Shown one piece after another: positions 47,050-58,360 of a DNA stretch of 64,000 nucleotides. Both the position numbers and the translations under genes were made by a program. The notes under the pieces were generated by a model. That model was not told the DNA's origin. It worked only from the letters and a program-made list of their open reading frames with translations, and searched no databases. This DNA comes from Chytridium lagenaria (taxonomy: Eukaryota > Chytridiomycota > Chytridiomycetes > Chytridiales > Chytridiaceae), in NCBI GenBank assembly GCA_025449115.1, contig JAHLKC010000154.1:1-64000 (forward strand). The letters run 5' to 3'. Positions within the stretch are counted from its first letter, which is position 1. The number at the start of each line of letters is the position of its first letter.

Positions 47050-48276
47050 TTTTCTAGATGGAAATCTCAGGGCAAGAGGCGGTGCAATTAGAAAAAACAA
47101 GGCGCGTTCTGTGTGGAAAGAGAGGTTGGGAGTCGACAACGTCAACGGTTGAAGAAAGGGGTATTGGAGGAATGACAGGGTGAGCGTTCAAAACGAGATG
47201 CGATGTGATGTGATGCGATGTGATGGTTCTGAAGGGGGATGGAGATGATGCTTTGAATCGCACAGGATGGCGTATCTTCTCGCTTCATGGGCTGCAAAGT
47301 GTCGGTGTGTTGCACAGCATCTGGCCCCTTCAACCGAATTACCCCGCAACAAGGCACCCTGGACTGCGGGGTAGGAACCAACCACATTGATTTCATTTTT
47401 CACCACTTTAGTTTGTCAACCCATAACACTGCTGCAGGGAGCAAACCTTAATTAGATTCCACTGCCTGCAGCACGCCCTGCAGTCACCCATGACCCTCTT
47501 TTACACAAAATAAACGATGGCTCGGAGTAGGAACCATTTGATGCCGTCGTCTAAAATGGGGAATATGGATGATGATGTGAGGTGTGAGGTGTGAGTGCGA
47601 TGGGTACTGACTGGTAAAAACTAAAAAGTCCGTCCTCTTATTAAATATATGCAGAACACACACGACCTGACGTGATTCTCCTTTTCATGGGCTTTTTTCA
47701 AGAAGAGTACATGAAATAATTAATGTTTTCCACATGAGCAAGATTCTAGCCGTTGCTCTAACGGAATCAATCAGTGCATCTATCATCATTCTCATCTATG
47801 CATATATTGTATTAACATAAAAGATACGCGTCGATCACGCATGTCACGTCCTGTAAACATACGAACGGACAACATAACTGAAATGGAGATCGGACACACG
47901 CTTGGTGAGGGACGAAGACGTCGAGCAGAGGGTATGCCCTAAAGAGATTACTGAAAATGGGAGACTCCAATCAGAAAAGCAGAATCTGCCGTACATTACG
48001 CGAGATGCATGGGCAAACGGCTGTTGACGAAGAAATCACCAACATTTCGCCGTGCAATTTTTGAGTTGATACCACCCACCTACACCCTTGGCTTCGCGAG
48101 TAAAAGCGTCATCCACTTTATCGGATAATCATCTGCCGAAGCGCATTACAAACCGTCAAAGGGATAGGAGCTCACCTCATCATTCTTCTATTCTTCCGCA
48201 GAGTCGCCGAGAGGGTGGATAACCTTGAAAGTGAGGATTCGGATTTGGAAAAGATCAAGCATCCAATTCATACATC
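47050..48276. other. Divergent promoter region
   Basis: 1.2 kb between the Sel1 gene and the EH-scaffold gene, which point away from each other. Contains a GATGT/GATGC simple repeat near 47,196-47,228 and three CTGCAG palindromes within 47,430-47,485. No gene recognised. Confidence 0.6.
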
Positions 48277-51200
48277 ATGTTTGGCGGTACCCAGTATGGG
48301 GCGGGCCAGAATCCTGGCTTCCCAGCGCAGAATGCCCTGTATCAACAACAGCAGCAGCAGCAACAACAGCAACTTGGAATGATGGGTGGTTTTGCTGCCC
48401 AGCAAGGAAACATGCAGCAGCAAGGCATGATGAACCAGCAACCCGGTTACGGACAACAGCAACAGATGGGAGGATTTTCTGGAATGGGTGCAAGTAACTA
48501 TGGTCAACAACCTCAGCAGCTGCAGATGCAGAGTGGTAATATCCAAGGCCAGTACGGCCAGCAAAGCTTTGCGTCTCCCCTTCCCAATGTCAGCATGCCG
48601 CAACAACAGCAACAGTCGCAAGGATATTCGTCTCAAGGATTTCCCGGGCTTCAGCCGCAACAACAGCTGCAGTCTCAACTCCCTGGGATGATCGGAATTC
48701 AGAGGCAGCTAACATCCGGAAGCATGTCAGGAGCTCCTCTTTCTCCTAAATCTACCCGAGCCTCTATCTCTGCGGAGCCGCCTAAAAACCTGGCGTCTTT
48801 AGGTTCTTATACCTTCCGATCTGTTTTTTTGAACGCCGTCATTTGGATTTTTCGATCGGATGACTGATTCTTGTTCCTTCTTCAGTGACCCTGGACTTTA
48901 TCACCGCGTCGGATCTCGCTGGCTATGAACAAAACTTTCAGGCATGCGGCCCCAACCCCAATGGTCAAATCGGAGGTGTGTGTTCTCTTGGCATGGACAA
49001 ATGTGATGGTATAACTGACCTTTTCGAAACAGCAATGGAAGTCGCAACATGTTCGTTAAATCTCAACTCTCTCAAGACGACTTGGCGCGAGTTTGGTAGG
49101 ATCCTAATTTACTCAAGAGAAGCTCGTATTTTGTTTTTCTAAACTCTGCCTTTCTGTAAAGGGATCTTTCATCCGTTCGAAGAGCTGCTGACTTGACCTT
49201 TCCCGAATTCGCCATCGCCATGTTCCTCATACGCTTAAAAATGAAAGGCCAGGATATCCCTCCTGCTCTCCCTGACAACGTCAAAAAGCAAGTCCTCTCT
49301 TCCATTGCCGCTATCGATGCCTCGAAAAAGCCTGCGGGACCACCCCAAAACTTTGGAGGACCCACTGTAGGCATAATGGCTCCTACTTCTACTATGCCAA
49401 AATCGGACTCGCTAAGCTCTTTAAGTGGACTTGCGGCTCCGAGAATGACGGATGGATTTGCGGGGCCGTTGGCTTCGCGCGCTCAAGCTGTTACGTCGCC
49501 GAAACAGCTTAGGAAGGATGGGGCTACTTGGGCAGTTACGCCATCAGAGAAGGCGCAATACGACTCCATCTTCAAAGTCTGGGATCCTACAAACTCTGGT
49601 TTTATTTCAGGTAAGTTTATACATACATTATCGTTTTTTGTGTGTCTCATGTTATTTATTCTGATTTGTTGGTTTCAGGTGATCGCGCTCGTCAAGTATT
49701 CAGCCAATCTGGACTTGCTGATAACGTTTTGGCGCACGTTTGGTACGATGGCACTTTTACCGATTAATTGCTGATCTGTGTATGTTTATAGGGGTCTTGC
49801 TGATACCCAAAATTCTGGAAAGCTTAACTCAAACGAATTCGCAGTCGCCATGCACCTTATCTACAAGAAGCTCAACGGACAGGATCTTCCCAAGTTCTAC
49901 CTCCAGAGCTAGTCCCGCCTTCAACCCGTGAACTCGATGCGATGGCATCGTTGATGAAAAATCAGCTTTTGAGTGATATTGGCACGAAAAAGATTCAGTC
50001 TCCCTCTGCATTCTCATCCACGACCAGCCTTGTCGAGGACCCTTTGTTTGCAGGTTTCTCGGCCAAGCCTGCACCGACGACGTCGCTTTATTCCACTAGG
50101 TCTCAGAAGGAAAAGGAGGAAGAGGAGAAGAAGGCGCTTGCGGAGGATCTTGAAAAGAAGAAAAGGGAATTGGCATCCGCCACCAACTACGTTGAAGTTA
50201 ACGCTAAAACGGTTAAGGAAGTTGAGAGGGAGATTGATCGAGCAAGGAGAGATGCTGCGAATGTTCATGATGAGGTTGTTTGGTCCATGAAAAGCAAAAA
50301 TCGGATTGTTAGTGAAGCTTTGAAGAGCGGGAAGGCTGTTGGACCGACTTCGGATCCATCAGCGGATCTCAGCAAGCTTGAGAATGACTTGAACGCAGTC
50401 ATCAGGGAATGCAGACAGCTTGAGAGGGCTAGAGCTGACAAGAGAATTGCCGATCTTAGAGCCAAGGATGCCAGTGGGGGTGGAGGTGGTGGTGACGCTG
50501 CTAGTAGGACTGCTGCACTTTTGGCGGCAAGGATGGCTGCCCTTGGTGTGAATGCACCAATGTTGGGCGGTGGAGCTGCTCCTGCTACTACATCGTCATC
50601 GTCGTCGTCTACCCTTGCCGCGGATATTGCCAGGGTGGAGGATGAGCTTCGAGCAAGGGAAAGGGAGTTGGATGACGCGGCGGCGAGGGTTAGGGGACTC
50701 GCTGACAAGGCTAGAACGGTGATCGCCTCCGCTGGGCCTTCTAGGGCTGGAGACGCTTCAAACATACTTTCTCGCTTGAGGAAATGGGAGCCGTCTACTG
50801 ATGACAAGTTAAAATACATCGACGGTTTTGGGTTGAGGAGCGTGGATGCTAGAACTCTTGTAGACGAGTTCAAGAAGACACTTCCTGTTGATGCTGTTCA
50901 GTCGGCGCCTGCCTCAACACCTGTTGCTCCTGCGTTTGAAGCATCTGCTGCTCCTTATTCGGTAGTGACAGATTACAATACAGCAGTTACTGCCAGTACC
51001 TTTGGATCCAACCCTTTCGCAACCGCTGCTAAAGCGCCTGCTATCGAAACCACCTCTAACAACCCTTATGCGTCGTCAGCACCGTTTGGCAACTTTACCT
51101 CCAGACCTTCTGAGATATCATCTTATAGTGCACGTTCGTCAATCAGCGCTCCTGTCCCGCCCCCTCCACAAGAGTCTGGCGCAGCTGCAGCAGCGGCAAA

Positions 51201-54200
51201 GGTTGCGGCCGTGACAAATGTATTAGCGCAAGCAGAGGCTGCTATGCGGGCGGCGCAGGATCGTGCTTCTCAAAGAGCTGCTGTGATTTCTGGAACTTCT
51301 GCATTTTCTCCGTCAGCATACACATCTGCTACCTCGCCTATATTGAAATCGCCGCCGATGTCTCATGCCGTGATGAACGCTGCAGCTCCCTCTGTAGCAA
51401 GTCCCTTCGGCGCGTTCAACACTTCCGCCCCGAAAGCCGAAGCTCCTCCAGCATCCATGTTCAATGCATCACCTGCTTCTCCAGTCAAGCCTCCCATCGA
51501 CGCATTCGCATCAATCCCAACGCCGCCCGCTCCCAAAGACTTTAACCCCTTTGGAACTTTCGAAAAGCCAGCTCCCGCCATATCAACCGCTCCCGAAAAT
51601 GAATACGAAAAGATGATGCGTAAGTTTAAAGAAGAGGAAGCCCTCCTCGGACTTAACCTTGACGCCTCTACCGACATTTCGTCCGCCCAGCGATTTCTGA
51701 GCAATCCTGGCCCGGCGATGTCGCAGGCCACCTCCATGCGTGCGGCTGCGCCTCCTTCGTCACATCCCGCGCCTTCTAAACCTCTTGGTCGAGAGGGTGA
51801 TGGTATCGTGGACGTTGCGGGGGGTGCGCGGTCGGCTATGGAGACTATTAGGATGAGGGAACGCGAGGCTATGGAGAAGGCGAGTGCGCAACCTGTCAAA
51901 AGGCCTCCACCTCCGCCTGTACCGAGGAGGGATGCTACGGCTTTGAAGGCGGCACCGCCTGTCCCGCCGCCAGCGAGGAAGGCTGCACCGGCTCCTCAAC
52001 CGCCACCGCCGAAACCTGTCTCGGAATTGTCCGATCATGCTGGGAACCTTGCAGAGGCGGCGAAGAGGGCTAGGGAGGCCGCTGCGAAGTTATCGTTTGG
52101 TGGTACTCCTGCTGTTCCTGCCATTCCCGCGTCAAAGTCTACGCCTGCTGTTCCTTCGCTTTCGAGTCAGAGGGCGGCAGAACTTCCGGAAAGTAGTACT
52201 TCTGTGAAGGACTTTGCAAAGACATTCAATCCGTTCGCTGTGGCGCGAAAACCGCCGACGGAAAATGAGGAAACAACGTCCGCGCCGGTGGATGATGTTC
52301 CGTTACCTGCTGGAGGTCCTCCACCACCACCGCCGCCGCCACCGCCGTTGCTGCCGTCTGTTGCTGCCTCTATGAACGCAACACCGAGAGTGTCATCTTC
52401 AGTACCGATACCTCCTGCACCGGTCGCTCCGTTTGCCCCAGTTAGCCCAGTGGTGTTCGAGCCAATACCGGAACCGGTCGTCGAAGCACCAACCCCTCCA
52501 GCTCCATCAGGGTCTGCGCCTCCTCCTCCACCACCACCTCCTCCGATTCTCTTCTCCGTCTCCTCTGCACCTGCTACTCCCAGACCAAGCGACGTCACAA
52601 AGGTTGTGCTGAGACCGCCTTCCCCATCCCCCCCAAAACCTCAATCGGTAGACGATCACTTAAAACAGGCATTGCTGCAACGTCGAAAGTTCCACTCGGA
52701 TTCGGATTCAGAAGATGATGATGATTGGGGGTCGACTGATGTGTTGAAGAAGAAGGCTTCGAGAGACTTGTTGGGTGCTGCTTCGGTTCCTCCGCCCGCT
52801 CCTTTTGCAGCGCCTTTTAGTGCTGTAGAGAGTGAGGCTCCCGCTGCTCCTCCTGCTGGGGGACCGCCGCCTCCACCTCCGCCTCCACCACCAGGCATTG
52901 CACCTCCAGTGCAGAAGTTCGAGAGAGGAGCATCTGCTACAGAAGTTACGAATGATACACCTAAGAAGAAGCCAAGTCCTGCTGACGTTGGCGCGCAAGG
53001 GCCCAACTTGTTCAGCCTTGCCGCCATTTCAGCGGGTGCTGCAGGGTTGAAGCCAACTGGTGCCAGAAAGTCAGCAGTTGAGCAAAAACCTCTCGAACCT
53101 CCTGTTATAGCGAAAACACCGTCAGCGAGGAAACAACCTCCTCCGCCTCCACCTTCACATAAAAGAGCGGCTGCGCCGTCTCCAGCTCCAACCCCACTCG
53201 CTGTGCCCGCTCCGGATACGCGTAAATCGGAGGACGGATGGGAGGTTGTGGACCGTGATGATGCGTTCAAGACAACGTCCAACTCGACACCCACGGGCGT
53301 TATTTCTCTTGCATCTTCTGCTGCATCGGCGAACTCTACATCTCTTCTTGACGAGCCCGCTCCTGCAAGTGTCTCGGAATGGAACCCGTTTAAACCGGGG
53401 GGTATTGCTGATAAGGCGGCGAATCGGAAGAGTGTTGTGGAGACAGACTTTTTTGGGGATGCGTTTGCGGGCGTTGTGCCGCTTGCGGGTGATGGGGAAG
53501 GGAAGAAGGAGTTGAATCGGATGAGTGTGGCATCGGATATTTTTTCGGATGCGAGGGCGTTTGGGGTCACATCGCCGTCGCTGGAGAATCGTGAGTGTAT
53601 TTTGTTATTTTTTTTCTTTTGTAGGAATCGGTTTGGTTTGCTAATGGGTTTTGTGTTGTTTGTGTTTTTAGCGTTCCCGACGACACCGAAAATGGACTAT
53701 ACACCCTTCACTCAACCGTCGCCGGTTACCGCCGAAGTCTTTGCACCAGCCGTGCCAGAACCCGTCGCCCCACCACCTGAACCCGAGACTCCTGTCGTTC
53801 TATACCACGTTAAAGCGCTCTTCCAATTTACCGCTGGTCGTGAAGACGATATGAGCCTTGAAGCCGATGATGTCATCGAAGTGGAAAAGGAAGACGGAGA
53901 CTGGATGTATGGAGCAAAAGGAGGTGAACGTGGCTGGTTCCCCCAAAACTTTGTTGAGAAATTCGATCCCAACGTCATCGCAGAACCTGAACTCGAACCT
54001 GAACCCGCTGTTGTTGAAGCTGAAACTGTGTTATTCCGCGCTGAAGCCATGTACGATTACGATGCACAGCGTGATGATGAGGTGACGATCAAGACGGGGG
54101 ATTTCGTTGATGTCTATAGGAAGGATGGGGATTGGTGGGAGGTGGTAAATGGGGAGAGCCGGGGAGTTGTGCCTAGGATTTATTTGAAGGAGGTTGAAGA

Positions 54201-55732
54201 TGCGCCACCGCTTGTACCGATTAAGGCGAGGCATGAGTACCTTGCGGTTGGGGGTGTACCGCAGATGAGGGTTGGGAGTGAGTATAGCATTGCTTCGCAG
54301 CCTGTTGTGGATGCAGACTTTGGGAATATCGGGATGGCGAGGGAGGGCAGTGGAGCGCATTCTGCACGCGGGGTAAGGCTTATTCTTTAGAAACTCATTT
54401 AACTTTTTTTTCAAAAAGTCCGTCGCAGGTCAACATTGGGTTTCCGTTGTCGCTCAGAATGATTTTGAGAGGCTGACGTTGGATGAGAGGAAGCGCCAGG
54501 AATCGATATTCGAGCTTATTCAGACTGAGCAATCGTATGTGCGGGATCTTCAGATTATCTTTGAGGTTTGTGTGAGCCACTGTCATTTGATTTCTGACGA
54601 TGGCGCATAAAGGTGTTTTACCAGCCCATCACCCAACTGCTCTCCAAGCAGGACGTGGACACGATTTTCTCCAATCTTGAAGACATTTTAATGACCAATA
54701 CGATTATTTTGTCGGATTGGGAGGAAGCGCAGAAGCAGTCTGATTATGTGATTATGAATATCGGGACGCTCTTTGAACGCAATGTGAGGATTGTGGTTGA
54801 TGGTAGAATGTTTGTTCTGATTGTAGTTTTTAGGCACTTGCTTTGGATTGTTATAAGATTTATTGCTCAAATCTTATGGTTGCTTCAAAGCTTTTGCAAA
54901 AAAGACGGCAGGAGAGTGAAAAGTTGCAAGATTTCTTGAAGGTATCTTTTATGTTGCAAACGCTTTTCTAATCTTTCGGATAGAATTGCCAAAGGAATGC
55001 ACAGTGCCGTTCTTTGGATCTTTCGTCATTCCTCTTGCAACCGATGCAACGCGTGACCCGTTACACGCTCATTTTCAAGCAGATATTAAATTACACGCCT
55101 CAAGGACATCCTGAACACGCAGCTGTAGTTCGTGCAGCTCAAGTTGCTGACCGGATGGCAACCCTTGTCAACATGGCTGCAAGAGAGCAGGAAAGCAAAG
55201 AGAAGATTGAGGCTCTCATTGCTCAGATTGACTTTGATGCGTCGTCGGAGTTTGTAAGTTTATTGCCTTAATATCGTTTAGTTTATTTACTTGGGATATA
55301 GGGAAGGATTGATTTGTTGGGACCTACACGATTTGGCTCTGCGAGGCTCTATGTGTTTGATAGCGCACTGAGTAAAGCCAAGAGTGGACGAAAATTACAT
55401 GGGTATATATTTACGGATATGATTTTGTTGCTTCAGCAGCAAAAGAATTTGGGGGTATTTAATGATGCAAAGCCAATGTATACTCTGTACCATGCTGTAA
55501 GTAACCTTGGCTTTACCAGTGTCAAAGTCTAATTTTTTTCTCACAGCCTATTCCTGTGGATCAATGCACGGTTCGTGATGCCCCACGATCGAGTGGTGTA
55601 GATGAATGCACGTTCCAGATTGTGGCACCTGGAGATATCATTACGGTGAAGGCGCCGAGTGCGTCAGTTAAGGCAAAATGGCTGTCGAACCATGACACAG
55701 CTTTGGCGAACTTTCTCGCGTATTCGCGATGA
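48277..55732 (+). CDS. EH-EH-coiled coil-Pro-rich-SH3-SH3-DH-PH scaffold, Cin1/intersectin-like (Pan1-related)
   Basis: Endocytosis and actin scaffold of roughly 2,200 residues. Q-rich start (Q10 at 48,340-48,372). EH1: about 48,886-49,310 ([20 protein letters not shown]). EH2: about 49,550-49,900 ([23 protein letters not shown]). Coiled coil near 50,090-50,700. Long Pro/Ala-rich region with three poly-Pro runs (52,318, 52,524, 52,862) and [10 protein letters not shown]. An acidic stretch with Trp (SDSEDDDDW, near 52,695-52,730) resembles Arp2/3-activating tails. SH3-1 near 53,805-53,970 ([13 protein letters not shown]) and SH3-2 near 54,031-54,200 ([15 protein letters not shown]). DH 54,430-55,253 ([34 protein letters not shown]). 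PH 55,300-55,732. Eight or more introns. A single-base loss at about 49,892 (AAGTTC for AAGGTTC) creates a false stop after EH2. Cryptococcus Cin1 has this architecture. Confidence 0.9.
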
Positions 55733-56144
55733 TTTTAATCTTTGATGTTTATTTTCGTGTCTTTTGATTGTTTGACCTTATATATTGTCTTTTCTTTGTG
55801 CTTTTTTGGACCTCTTGTTTTGCTCTGCGCTAATGCTTTGATGGTGATTTTTCTTTCTTTTTTTTTTCTATAAAAAACTGAATCTTTTTCTTGAGGGTTG
55901 GAAAATAAAGATGAAGGGGGTTTTATTTGAACATATACGCGTAGATTTCGCTTTGCAAAAACTTGGTGATATTTATTTCGGACAATTTGGTTTGTCACTG
56001 GATTCCATCGAGTCATGTTGCATCGGCAACGTGCTTTGACTCATTCAGAAAATGTATAAAGGGCGCAGGGTGGATGGGTGGATGATGACCTTACTTTCCT
56101 CTCTCTCCTCAGGTGTCGTGGGATCAATAGACTCTTGCTAGAAA
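55733..56144. other. Intergenic
   Basis: 412 bp, T-rich in the first half (3' flank of the EH scaffold) and the promoter of the LRR gene in the second. Nothing else recognised. Confidence 0.6.
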
Positions 56145-58310
56145 ATGGACAGCGCTGGCATCTCCATCTCCTTCGATCCGTCAACCTCCTCCTCTTCATC
56201 ACTGCAACAGACACCATCCACCCAACCTTCATCCGAAAATAAAACGTCACCACGGAACACGTTGCCTCTGTACATATTCACCTCTATTGCTATTCTTCCG
56301 GGTTTTTTAAGGGGCTGTTCGTCGTCATTGCATGCTTCCATCAGTGATTTTTGCAACATCTCCATGCAACTCCACAATCGGTCAGCTACTTGGATTCGTC
56401 TCGTGTCAAACTCTGCCTTCTCCGGTTACGATTTTCTACGTTCTAGGGTCGTGGAAGCAGTGCACAATCGGATACACTGGAACGCGGTTGTGCCCTTTGA
56501 TGGCGGTCTCCTAGAATTCATGAACCGGTCCTTGACGAGAACTTACCATCAAGTACATTCCTATATGCCCGGATTATTGTCTCTAACTTTAAACGGAAGC
56601 ATATTGTCGCGGATTTGGGAAAGAAAGGTCTCTGGCGTCCAGGAAGTTGAACTTGTTGATGCAGGACAGCAGGAAGGAGGAATCTCTCGGGAGATAATAG
56701 AGGAAAACGTTACCGGAGACATTGATATCGTTGATTACATTATCGAAAGGCCTGCATCACCGCCACCACCATGCCCGTCATCGCCATCGCCATCTCTCTT
56801 AAAAAATATCATTACCATGCCAACCATCATCGAGGAAGAAGAACCCAAAGACATTGTCGAACGTATGCATTCATATATTTTGCTTATCAAACCTCACACT
56901 TTCTTTAGCTTCATCACCCTCATCCCCCGAAAACACCGTCTCCGATTTACTTTCAAGCGAAACCGCGTACGACAGCAGTTCCAGGAAATCCGCTTCCATC
57001 ATCTCTCTTTTTGACAAAGAACCCAAACGGCATCGCGTCACTGACGTATGTATGCTCTCCTACCTCCTCTCACACTGGGACAAGTTCTGTAACTATGTCG
57101 ACAATGACGGGATTTCAGTCACTCCGCATCTCAAGCTTCGCTTTAGCGTTGACGATCTGTCTTGGACGTATTCTGGGACCACGTTTGCATTTGATCGAGA
57201 TTTAGTGAACGATTCTCTTGTTGAAATCATTCTTTCAAACGAGAGGAGTGTCTTTAGCACGATACCGAGCAATATTGATGACTTTTGTGACTTGCGGTAT
57301 TTGGACTTATCCAATTGCGGGCTTTCTGGGAGTATTGTGTCAACAATTGGAAACCTTGAGCACTTGGAGGTGTTGTAAGTCTCACGTTTCGATTTTTGTT
57401 GTCGCCTTGTAATGGCCCGTAACGATGTCGTTCTTCTGCAGGATTCTCTCTGAGAATAAGTTATCAGGCGAACTCCCGTCTGAGTTGGGGTATCTTTACC
57501 GTCTTCGAATGCTGTAAGAATCACCAAATCTAGTGAAGCTTACGTTTTAAATAGCGACGTGTCAACGAATATGCTCACGGGAACACTTCCACGCTCGCTT
57601 GGCCATCTTTCAAAGCTTCAGTTCTTGTAAGTCTTGTCGATGTTGCTCTAATAAGTGTATCCCTCGCTCACACATTTTCTTAGAGACGTATCTCACAATC
57701 GCATTGAAGGCGTCATCCCACATGAATATGGTCATCTTCATGCTTTGCGGACGTTGAACCTTCGTAACAACCGAATTGAGGGGGTGATTTCAGCATCTTT
57801 GAAGAATCTTCAATCTGTACGTGAGATTGAGTTGGCGGATAATATGCTTGTCGGCTTAATACCAATGGAGTTGGGATTTCTTGAGCACCTTACAACACTG
57901 TGAGATCTCTAGCATTGTGTATATCTGCTAATCATTTTTGTTTATAGGGACCTTACGTCGAACCAACTCACTGGGCGAGTTCCTGTCGAGTTGGCCCATT
58001 TAGAGGGATTGTAAGTATTAGATACATTATTTTTAGACTTATTGGCAGTATTTATTGACAGTTTACTTTGTTTTGCAGGAGGATAAAAGGCAACAAAATC
58101 AAAAATATGCTTTCCTTCCGCCTTCGTCGTGCCCTTTCCACAGGCCATCTCCCTTCCGACCAAAACCTTCAAACCACTAACGTCACAACCAAGACTAACA
58201 CCAATAACACCAGCAGCAGCATCGTCACGACCGCCGGTTTAGAGGAATCCAAACTCGCAAAGTTCCTCCATCGACGCCGGTCTCTCTTTCACAGTCCACC
58301 AACAAAATAA
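56145..58310 (+). CDS. Leucine-rich repeat protein, plant-type repeats
   Basis: Start MDSAGISISF. The N-terminal ~240 residues are of no recognised family. They include a hydrophobic stretch (LPLYIFTSIAILPGFL) that could be a membrane segment, and a Pro-rich linker. After an intron near 56,863 and an intermediate domain, at least seven LRRs of the LxxLxLxxNxLxGxIPxELGxL type follow from about 57,290 (LDLSNCGLSGSI, LSENKLSGELPSELGYL, VSTNMLTGTLP, VSHNRIEGVIP, LADNMLVGLIPMELGFL, LTSNQLTGRVPVELAHL). Introns fall inside the same Leu codon of successive repeats, always phase 2. A basic, Thr/Asn-rich tail ends RRRSLFHSPPTK. A binding or recognition role is inferred only from the fold. Confidence 0.82.
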
Positions 58311-58360
58311 ATAAAAGATCGTAATTGTCAACTTTCATAGAAGATTGTCAATCTTTGGTC

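Noticed and set aside
52656..53570. 304-residue open frame on the minus strand
   Set aside because: It is antisense to the Pro/Ala-rich part of the EH scaffold. Its Gly/Ser-rich composition is the mirror of proline codons, with no domain of its own.
49942..54390. Taking the 1,482-residue open frame as a complete gene without EH domains
   Set aside because: EH2 runs straight into it once one G is restored near 49,892. It also reads through an intron near 53,590-53,671. The true gene starts at 48,277 and continues to the PH domain.
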